DNA of 6,770 bases, taken from the NCBI GenBank assembly GCA_937967755.1, contig CALBTA010000252.1, positions 1 through 6,770 on the forward strand, read 5' to 3'. Both the position numbers and the translations under genes were made by a program. Positions 1 through 4,753 of this stretch are shown piece by piece. Positions within the stretch are counted from its first letter, which is position 1. The number at the start of each line of letters is the position of its first letter. Source of the DNA: an uncultured Planctomycetaceae bacterium. GTDB taxonomy: Bacteria > Planctomycetota > Planctomycetia > Pirellulales > Pirellulaceae. The notes below the pieces were generated by a model, which worked only from the letters and a program-made list of their open reading frames with translations, ran no database searches and was not told the DNA's origin.

Positions 1-268
1 GGCCCCCGCAACCCCATGCTGCCGTAGCCAAGTTGGGCAACTTCCAGGTCGGTTCTGCCGAGTTGGGTTTTCTTCACGTATCCCCTCGTGACAATTTGTT
101 CCAATTGATCCCTGGCTGTACCAGAGAATCGTACCCGATTACGCCGATTTCGATGGGCAACTCTCGGCGGTCAGCAACACGTGAAGCTCACTTCGCGAAC
201 CTTTTGCGGGACAAAGTGTCTTATGCCGCGCGTTCGCTCTCGCCCCTTGCCATCAACATCCAGGCCAT
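1..268. other. Left-edge region with no supported gene
   Basis: I see no convincing gene here. One forward frame is open from the window edge to about 392, but its translation has no recognisable motif and runs out of frame into the methyltransferase, so I treat it as chance. Another forward frame closes at 25-27 (TAG) and could be the last codons of a gene lying to the left, which cannot be tested from this window. Two short inverted repeats are present: AAGTT at 30-34 with AACTT at 39-43, and GACA at 210-213 with TGTC at 217-220. Both are too short to interpret. The methyltransferase promoter, if it has its own, should lie in this stretch, but I found no clear -35/-10 pair. Confidence 0.5.
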
Positions 269-1000
269 ATGCTTGAACTCCTTTGGAACGATCCGATTAA
301 CCAGACCAACATGGCGAAGTACATTGAGGCCTGTGAACTTGCTGCAGGCGACCGTGTGCTGGATGTCGGGTGCGGGTGCGGCGAGGTGCTGATTCGCTTG
401 CACCAGCGGTATCGAATCGAAGGAATCGGCATCGACTTTTCTGCCCCGCACATCGCCGAAGCGAAGCGACGGGTCGCGAAATTTTCAGCCGATTCTTCGC
501 TGAAACTCATTGAGATTGATGCGACCGAATTTGAAGTCGAACCGAATTCATTTGATTTGGTTGTGTGCCTGGGTGCCAGCCACGCATTCGGCCTGGGCAG
601 TGATGCTTACCAAAACGCCATCGCCAACATGATTCCGATGGTTCGCCCGGGCGGGAAAATCTTAATCGCCGAAGGCTATGCTCGACAGCCCGCGGCACCT
701 GAGTACCGAAAACTCCTGGGCGACTCTACCCCGGACGACGCCACGCATGCGGCCAACGTGGCGACGGGAGAAAGGCTCGGTTTAATTGCGTTAGGTGCTT
801 GGACCAGCAGCAAGGATGAGTGGGATGATTTCGAGTGGACGTATCAACGCATCATCGAACGGAACGCCGAACAGCAGCCCGATGATGACAGCGCCCAATC
901 GAAGCTGGCGCAGCGGCGCGAGTGGATACACGCGTACTTGCGATGGGGCCGCGACACTTTAGGCTACGGAATCTACCTGTTCCAGCTGCCGAAAAGGTAG
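269..1000 (+). CDS. Class I SAM-dependent methyltransferase
   Basis: This is a 243-residue Rossmann-fold methyltransferase, predicted to be soluble and cytoplasmic; its substrate cannot be told from sequence. Motif I for SAM binding is VLDVGCGCGE at residues 30-39. Strand 2 ends in GIGIDFS (52-58) with the usual acidic residue, followed by IDATEF (83-88). FDLVVCLGASHAFG (95-108) is the motif IV region, and RPGGKILIAEGY (126-137) is the typical strand-5 region. The C-terminus, YLRWGRDTLGYGIYLFQ (223-239), matches my memory of a common uncharacterised subfamily ending in a similar RWGRDTLG-Y-LF block, so the gene appears intact at its 3' end. The start is the only ATG available: the frame is open back to 185 but has no ATG, GTG or TTG there. 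No Shine-Dalgarno is evident. The first helix before motif I is short for the family. It converges on the DUF1207 gene with a 35-base gap. Confidence 0.88.
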   Translation: MLELLWNDPINQTNMAKYIEACELAAGDRVLDVGCGCGEVLIRLHQRYRIEGIGIDFSAPHIAEAKRRVAKFSADSSLKLIEIDATEFEVEPNSFDLVVCLGASHAFGLGSDAYQNAIANMIPMVRPGGKILIAEGYARQPAAPEYRKLLGDSTPDDATHAANVATGERLGLIALGAWTSSKDEWDDFEWTYQRIIERNAEQQPDDDSAQSKLAQRREWIHAYLRWGRDTLGYGIYLFQLPKR

Positions 1001-1035
1001 CAGGCAACATGAAGCAATAGCCCAGCGACGGCTGT

Positions 1036-2115
1036 CTAGTTATCGTACCAGATGCCGATGCCGATTTGCTTTTCGTGCTGGTTCCAGAACGAGCGTTGGC
1101 TGCTGCGGCCGTTGTAGTAGTGCACACCGACCCGCAACAGGCCGCCCCCTTCGTCGGCGCGCCAGGCCCAGCCGGCTTGGGCGACGAAGTTGCCACCGAA
1201 ATCAAGCTCTTGCCGCAAATGCCCGTTGACCGCATAGAACGGTGCCCCGCAAAAACCGGTCGGGCAGCGCGGTGCCTTTTCGAAACCGAATTGAAATTCC
1301 CAAGGCTCGGCGATGTCGCTCCAGAATGCCCAGGAAGCTTCGGCGTAGATGCGGAAGTCGTCGGTGACGTATTCCGAATAGCCCAGCACCAGCGAGTCTT
1401 TCGCGTAGTTAAAACGTGTGAAGTTCGGGGCGTTGCGAAGAATGAACTCGTCGCCCAGGTGCGAACTGACGTGCCAGTAGCCGAACTTGATCTGCTTGTT
1501 GCACCACCCGTAGGTGAAGGGCACGCCGACGCGGTAATCGGTCGCCTGCACGTCCATGTCTTCCTGGAACGAGAGTCGCACGTGGGCGGCTGCTTCAATA
1601 TCAAGCTGAAAACCTTCGGGGCGGAAAGCATCGCGGTTACCGTAGCGGATAATTCCTTTCCGTCCGCCGAGCGTGCCGTCGAAGAAGGCCCCTTCGTCGT
1701 CGTCGTTGTCGGCGATGTGGTTGATCCGCAAACCAAGCCGCGATTCATTCACGCCCGCCAGATAGCTGCGATAGATGATCCCCTCGGGCAGCAGCGTCCA
1801 ACCCCAAAAGTCACAGCCGCCGCAGCAAGCGCAATCACCTTCGATCAGCGGCTGGCCTTGGAAATAGCTATCGTTTTCTCCGCCGTGCGAAAACGATGCG
1901 TAGTTTTCCGGCGGCCGCGGCGGGGCGTCGCCGTTGCTGGTGGCGATGATCGACGAACCGAATTCATCCGCAACCGTCGTCAACGCCGAATCGTCGACCC
2001 GCACCAGCACGCCGGCTGCGCTACTGCTTTCCGCCTGCTGCGCATCGGCAACCACAGCCGGCAAAAAGCATGCGGCCACAAGCAGCGCAGAAAGAGTAAT
2101 GCAGCGGAAGCTCAC
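1036..2115 (-). CDS. DUF1207 family secreted, probably outer-membrane protein
   Basis: This is a 359-residue protein that I recognise as the DUF1207 family, known largely from planctomycetes and of unknown function. The N-terminus is a signal peptide: R4, a hydrophobic stretch at about 6-23, and a likely cleavage after ADA (23-25). VAAC at 13-16 could instead be a lipobox, which would make it a lipoprotein. Residues 26-90 are low-complexity and linker-like. The family-type core begins near 103, with FWGWTLLPEGIIYRSYLAG (103-121), and includes FGYWHVSSHLGDEF (211-224). Alternating aromatic and polar strands run to the end (IGIGIWYDN), as in a beta-barrel envelope protein. Four clustered cysteines lie at 95, 97, 98 and 101. 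The start codon is GTG, supported by AAAGG ten bases upstream (2126-2130 on this strand) and by the signal peptide beginning exactly there; no ATG, GTG or TTG precedes it in frame for at least 60 bases. The opposite strand is also open over almost this whole length, but that translation shows no domain. Confidence 0.85.
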   Translation of the reverse strand: MSFRCITLSALLVAACFLPAVVADAQQAESSSAAGVLVRVDDSALTTVADEFGSSIIATSNGDAPPRPPENYASFSHGGENDSYFQGQPLIEGDCACCGGCDFWGWTLLPEGIIYRSYLAGVNESRLGLRINHIADNDDDEGAFFDGTLGGRKGIIRYGNRDAFRPEGFQLDIEAAAHVRLSFQEDMDVQATDYRVGVPFTYGWCNKQIKFGYWHVSSHLGDEFILRNAPNFTRFNYAKDSLVLGYSEYVTDDFRIYAEASWAFWSDIAEPWEFQFGFEKAPRCPTGFCGAPFYAVNGHLRQELDFGGNFVAQAGWAWRADEGGGLLRVGVHYYNGRSSQRSFWNQHEKQIGIGIWYDN

Positions 2116-2253
2116 GCGGGGAATGCCTTTAGCGGGAGAACAGGTGGGAATCGACGGGCGGGCAATGCATTGGTACGATAGGGTCGCATCGCCGGCACGT
2201 TGAGGGATGGGTGGTCAATTAACTTCATCGGTTGCGGGATTACCCAACTTGAC

Positions 2254-2295
2254 GCACAGGCCGCATTGGGCGAACGATGCTATCGCCGCCTGTGC
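2254..2295. repeat. Long GC-rich inverted repeat (hairpin) in divergent region
   Basis: GCACAGGC at 2254-2261 is the perfect reverse complement of GCCTGTGC at 2288-2295. Inside it, GGCGA at 2269-2273 pairs with TCGCC at 2283-2287. Together they give 13 base pairs with a seven-base bulge on the left arm (2262-2268) and a nine-base loop (2274-2282). No T-run follows on either side, so it is not a standard intrinsic terminator. It lies 138 bases or more upstream of the DUF1207 GTG and about 115 bases upstream of the candidate lhgO -10. It could be a regulator binding site, a structured RNA on either strand, or a dispersed palindrome. Confidence 0.6.
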
Positions 2296-2396
2296 CTTGT
2301 TCCGGTTAGGCAATTGGCGGAGGGTTGGACGAGAGGAGTGATAGCGGAAGTCTAGCGACGTGCGGGATACCGCGACAGGGCAACCCCATTTGGAAT

Positions 2397-2423
2397 GTAA
2401 GTCTTGTGCTACAATGGACTTAC
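2397..2423. promoter_or_regulatory. Nested palindrome, candidate FadR/GntR-type operator for lhgO
   Basis: GTAAGTC at 2397-2403 and GACTTAC at 2417-2423 form a perfect 7-bp inverted repeat. Inside it, TTGT (2404-2407), GCT, ACAA (2411-2414) form a second perfect palindrome, offset from the outer arms by two bases (2415-2416). The inner eleven bases fit the TnGTnnnACnA half-site pattern established for FadR-subfamily (FCD) GntR regulators. The element overlaps the best -10 hexamer for lhgO and would cover the expected transcription start near 2422, an ideal position for a repressor. E. coli lhgO lies in an operon repressed by the FadR-subfamily protein CsiR/GlaR, which makes the match more plausible. 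The palindrome is seen directly; the regulator class is inferred, and no regulator gene is present in the window. Confidence 0.5.
2407..2415 (+). promoter_or_regulatory. Candidate extended -10 promoter for lhgO
   Basis: TGCTACAAT contains a -10 hexamer TACAAT (2410-2415, five of six matches to TATAAT) preceded by TGn, the extended -10 element. No good -35 hexamer lies at 16-18 bases; the nearest is TTGGAA at 2390-2395 with only 14 bases of spacing. Extended -10 promoters can do without a -35. Transcription would start near 2422, leaving a leader of about 140 bases before the lhgO start. Confidence 0.4.
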
Positions 2424-2435
2424 GCGAAGTGGGAA

Positions 2436-2523
2436 AGTGAAGCAATCGGCCGTGAACCCTCGTCCCCAGCGGATTGCTTCGACTGGCAGCGGTCGATGGA
2501 ACCCCCGCGATTGCCTGACCGTT
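2436..2523 (+). promoter_or_regulatory. Candidate structured 5' leader of lhgO (two stem-loops)
   Basis: Stem 1: GAAGCAATC at 2439-2447 is the exact reverse complement of GATTGCTTC at 2472-2480. It extends by AGT (2436-2438) with ACT (2482-2484) across one bulged G, and encloses a 24-base loop. Stem 2: CGGTC at 2490-2494 pairs with GACCG at 2517-2521, extendable by a G-T wobble and an A-T pair to 2488-2523. A second copy of GATTGC at 2509-2514, in the loop of stem 2, could compete for the same left arm of stem 1, giving mutually exclusive folds. Stem 2 ends 23 bases before the ribosome binding site. I do not recognise a known riboswitch class, and a role is inferred from structure only. Confidence 0.35.
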
Positions 2524-2546
2524 ACGTTCGTTGTTCTTTATCGGAT

Positions 2547-2552
2547 GAGGAG
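2547..2552 (+). promoter_or_regulatory. Ribosome binding site that decides the lhgO start
   Basis: GAGGAG is a strong Shine-Dalgarno match, the best in the window. It is eight bases from the TTG at 2561 but only two bases from the TTG at 2555. Normal spacing therefore favours 2561. No ATG or GTG occurs in frame before the FAD-binding glycines, so one of these TTG codons must be the start. Confidence 0.7.
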
Positions 2553-2560
2553 AGTTGAAC

Positions 2561-3787
2561 TTGTCGCAGAACGTCAATGGCCAACCCGTAGACGCCCTGA
2601 TCATCGGCGGTGGCATCGTGGGCGTGGCGACTGCGTATAACCTGATGCTGCAGCGGCCCGCTGCTTCGATAGTGATTCTGGAAAAAGAATCGTCGCTGGG
2701 CGCGCATCAAACCGGGCGCAACTCGGGCGTGTTGCACTCCGGCATTTACTACAAGCCCGGTTCGCTGAAGGCGGCCAACTGCCGCGCGGGCCGCCAGCGG
2801 ATGGTTGAGTTTTGTCAGGGGCAAGGCATCGCGCACGACGTTTGCGGCAAGGTGATCGTGGCGGTTAGTGACGACGAGATTCCGCGGCTGGAAAACATCC
2901 TCGCCCGCGGGCAGGCCAACGGTGTGAACTGCGAAATGATTTCGCGCCAGCGGTTGTTGGAACTGGAACCGCACTGCGCTGGGGTGCAAGCGATCCACGT
3001 TCCCGATGCGGGCATCGTGAATTATCAAGACGTCTGCCGGCGGCTGGCCGCGATTGTCGAAGAGGGCGGCCATCACATCGTCACGCGCGCCAAGGTGACT
3101 GGGCTGCGACATGAGACTTCGCAGCTGGTTGTCGAATCAACCCAAGGCGACTTTGCCGCCCGTCAGGTCATCAATTGCACGGGGCTGCATAGCGATCGCG
3201 TGACCCGGTTGAGCGGACAGCAGCCCGAGTTCAAGATCGTACCATTCCGCGGCGAGTTCTTTCAGTTGAAGCCCGTGGCCGAGCATCTTTGCCGCACGCT
3301 GATCTACCCCGTGCCCGACCCGAAGTTTCCGTTCTTGGGTGTGCATTTCACCCGCACGATCGAAGGCGGCGTAGAGTGCGGCCCCAACGCCGTGCTGGCG
3401 TTTGCCCGCGAAGGCTACCGCAAATTCGACGTCAACGCCCGCGACCTATGGGAGTCGCTCACGTACGGCGGCTTTCTTCGCATGGCGGCGAAGTACTGGC
3501 GAACGGGTGCGGGGGAGCTCTGGCGGTCGTTCAGCAAGCGGGCGTTCGTGCGACAGTTGCAGCGGCTAGTACCGGAGATTCGCAGCGAGCATCTAGTCAC
3601 CGGGCCATCGGGCGTGCGTGCCCAAGCAATTACGCCGCTGGGCGAGATGGTTGACGACTTTGTAATCCGCCAGCACGACCGGGTGATCAACATCTGCAAC
3701 GCCCCCAGCCCGGCAGCGACGTCGGCGTTGAACATTGGGCGGTTGATTGTGGAGCAGATGGAAAACTCTGCGAAGACTGGCGTTTGA
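2561..3787 (+). CDS. lhgO: L-2-hydroxyglutarate oxidase (FAD-dependent)
   Basis: LhgO/YgaF oxidises L-2-hydroxyglutarate to 2-oxoglutarate with FAD and passes electrons onward, in E. coli to the membrane quinone pool. The protein is 408 residues from the TTG at 2561 (410 from 2555), close to the family's usual 395-425. It begins with the DAO-fold dinucleotide motif ALIIGGGIVGVATAYNL (about residues 12-28) and ILEKE (39-43), the acidic end of strand 2. The family block GRNSGVLHSGIYYKPGSLKA (about 52-71) follows. PVPDPKFPFLGVHFTR (about 250-265) and GGVECGPNAVLAFAREGY (about 269-286) are near-signature sequences for this family. The C-terminal GPSGVRAQAI (about 348-357) and NAPSPAATSALNIG (about 380-393) are the closing FAD contacts. 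There is no signal peptide. It is first in a same-strand cluster with a candidate operator-promoter and structured leader upstream, and a hairpin downstream. No csiD, gab or regulator gene is in view. Confidence 0.93.
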   Translation: MSQNVNGQPVDALIIGGGIVGVATAYNLMLQRPAASIVILEKESSLGAHQTGRNSGVLHSGIYYKPGSLKAANCRAGRQRMVEFCQGQGIAHDVCGKVIVAVSDDEIPRLENILARGQANGVNCEMISRQRLLELEPHCAGVQAIHVPDAGIVNYQDVCRRLAAIVEEGGHHIVTRAKVTGLRHETSQLVVESTQGDFAARQVINCTGLHSDRVTRLSGQQPEFKIVPFRGEFFQLKPVAEHLCRTLIYPVPDPKFPFLGVHFTRTIEGGVECGPNAVLAFAREGYRKFDVNARDLWESLTYGGFLRMAAKYWRTGAGELWRSFSKRAFVRQLQRLVPEIRSEHLVTGPSGVRAQAITPLGEMVDDFVIRQHDRVINICNAPSPAATSALNIGRLIVEQMENSAKTGV

Positions 3788-3811
3788 TGTTGGGCAACGA
3801 TAAACTCACAC

Positions 3812-3852
3812 GGGTAGGGTAGAACGGATTGGCAATCCGTCCTACCCTACCT
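3812..3852. repeat. Near-perfect 41-base hairpin repeat between lhgO and the next gene
   Basis: GGTAGGGTAG (3813-3822) pairs with CTACCCTACC (3842-3851) and ACGGATT (3824-3830 without its mismatch neighbour) with AATCCGT (3834-3840). There is a single A/C mismatch (3823/3841), a three-base GGC loop (3831-3833) and a closing G-T wobble at 3812/3852. This gives 17 of 18 Watson-Crick pairs. No T-run follows it. Its compactness and position between genes resemble REP-type dispersed palindromes, but only one copy is in the window, so that class is inferred. It could end or weaken lhgO transcription, or protect the mRNA 3' end, so that the downstream pair is expressed at a different level. Confidence 0.75.
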
Positions 3853-3880
3853 CGCCAACCACCCCGAATGGGCCGATAAC

Positions 3881-4753
3881 ATGCAACGCCGACAATTTAT
3901 CTCCACCTCTTGCGCTGCCGCCGTGGGCACGATGTTGGGTTCCGGCCGCACTGCGTCAGCGAGTAATAGAGTCATTCCGCAAATGGCGTTCGGGCTGGTC
4001 ACGTACCAGTGGGCAGCCGGTTGGGATCTGCCCACGTTGATCGCCAATTGCGAAAAGTGCGACGTGCGCGGCGTCGAACTGCGCACTACCCATAAGCACG
4101 GCGTGGAGCCATCGCTGACGAAGGTGCAACGCGACGAAGTTCGTAAGCGATTCGCCGACAGCAAGGTCACGCTGGTCGCCATCGGCAGTAACGAACGCTA
4201 CGACAATCCGGACGCGGCGGTCGTTGAGAAGGCGATTGAAGCAACCAAACAGTTCGTGCTGCTCAGCCACGATGTGGGCGGAACAGGCGTGAAGGTCAAA
4301 CCTGATCGGTTGTACGAAAACGTGCCCCGGGAAAAAACAATCGCACAGATCGGGCGGTCGCTGAACACCCTCGGCGAGTTCGCAGCCGGTTACGGGCAGC
4401 AGATTCGCCTGGAAATTCACGGCGGCTGTGCCGAGATTCCGACGATCAAAGCGATCATGGATGTCGCCGATCACGAGAACGTCGCCCTCTGCTGGAATAG
4501 CAACCAGCAAGACCTACAGGGCGAAGGGCTGGAGAAGAACTTCAAGCTCGTCCGCGACCGATTCGGGCGAACGCTGCATTGTCGCCCGCTGGACGATAAG
4601 ACTTACCCCTACGAGAAACTGATTGAATTATTGATCGAATCGAAGTACGACGGCTGGGTGATGCTGGAAGATGGCCGCGTGCCGAAGGATATCGTCGGCG
4701 AGTTGGCCCGGCAGCGTAAACTGTTCGATGAGATGATCGGCGTACCGCAATGA
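3881..4753 (+). CDS. Tat-exported sugar phosphate isomerase/epimerase-like TIM barrel protein
   Basis: This is a 290-residue protein of the xylose isomerase-like TIM barrel (AP endonuclease 2) superfamily. The N-terminus, RRQFI at residues 3-7 followed by a hydrophobic stretch and ASA at 25-27, is a twin-arginine signal with probable cleavage after A27, so the protein should be folded before export. Barrel features in order are FGLVTYQW (37-44), RGVELRTT (63-70, E66), VTLVAIGSNERY (96-107), RLEIHGG (176-182, E178, H180), LCWNSNQQD (203-211), LHCRPLDD (232-239, H233) and WVMLEDG (259-265, E263). E178, H233 and E263 fit the metal-site positions of the fold; the position usually held by Asp on strand 6 appears to be N206. 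The ATG at 3881 is chosen because the Tat motif begins at once; no Shine-Dalgarno is evident. Its stop overlaps the next start (ATGA). The substrate is unknown. Confidence 0.85.
   Translation: MQRRQFISTSCAAAVGTMLGSGRTASASNRVIPQMAFGLVTYQWAAGWDLPTLIANCEKCDVRGVELRTTHKHGVEPSLTKVQRDEVRKRFADSKVTLVAIGSNERYDNPDAAVVEKAIEATKQFVLLSHDVGGTGVKVKPDRLYENVPREKTIAQIGRSLNTLGEFAAGYGQQIRLEIHGGCAEIPTIKAIMDVADHENVALCWNSNQQDLQGEGLEKNFKLVRDRFGRTLHCRPLDDKTYPYEKLIELLIESKYDGWVMLEDGRVPKDIVGELARQRKLFDEMIGVPQ

Larger units (their letters stand above)
2116..2560. other. Divergent intergenic region between DUF1207 gene and lhgO
   Basis: These 445 bases separate two divergently transcribed genes, and I find no coding region in them. 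Short open frames on both strands run through the area, but their translations lack motifs and they cross the start of lhgO. The region holds a long hairpin (2254-2295), a palindrome with an extended -10 inside it (2397-2423), two possible leader stems (2436-2523) and a purine-rich ribosome binding site (2547-2552). All are described separately. I could not identify a convincing promoter for the DUF1207 gene on the minus strand, although TTGACC at 2218-2213 would do as an isolated -35-like hexamer. Confidence 0.7.

Noticed and set aside
33..392. Plus-strand open frame of 119 codons at the left edge
   Set aside because: It starts at TTG with no ribosome binding site, has no motif, and overlaps the methyltransferase by 124 bases in a different frame.
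1017..1035. Possible bidirectional terminator in the 35-base gap between converging genes
   Set aside because: The stem is only six pairs (AGCC with GGCT plus a wobble and an A-T) with a seven-base loop and no T-run on either strand, which is too weak to call.
852..1748. Open frame of 298 codons on the minus strand overlapping both the methyltransferase and the DUF1207 gene
   Set aside because: It is Ser/Thr/Arg-rich with no motif and crosses the ends of two well-supported genes in another frame.
1066..2181. Open frame of 371 codons on the plus strand, antisense to the DUF1207 gene
   Set aside because: It is as long as the real gene, but its translation is a run of Val/Ala/Arg-rich segments with no domain or signal. 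The opposite strand gives a signal peptide and family motifs. Long shadow frames are expected at this G+C content.
2213..2218. TTGACC on the minus strand as a -35 box for the DUF1207 gene
   Set aside because: No acceptable -10 hexamer lies 15-19 bases downstream of it; the nearest AT-containing hexamer, TATCGT, is about 32 bases away.
2215..2616. Minus-strand open frame of 133 codons upstream of and into lhgO
   Set aside because: It runs antisense over the candidate promoter, leader and lhgO start. Its translation has no recognisable domain, and the DNA under it is better explained by palindromic structure.
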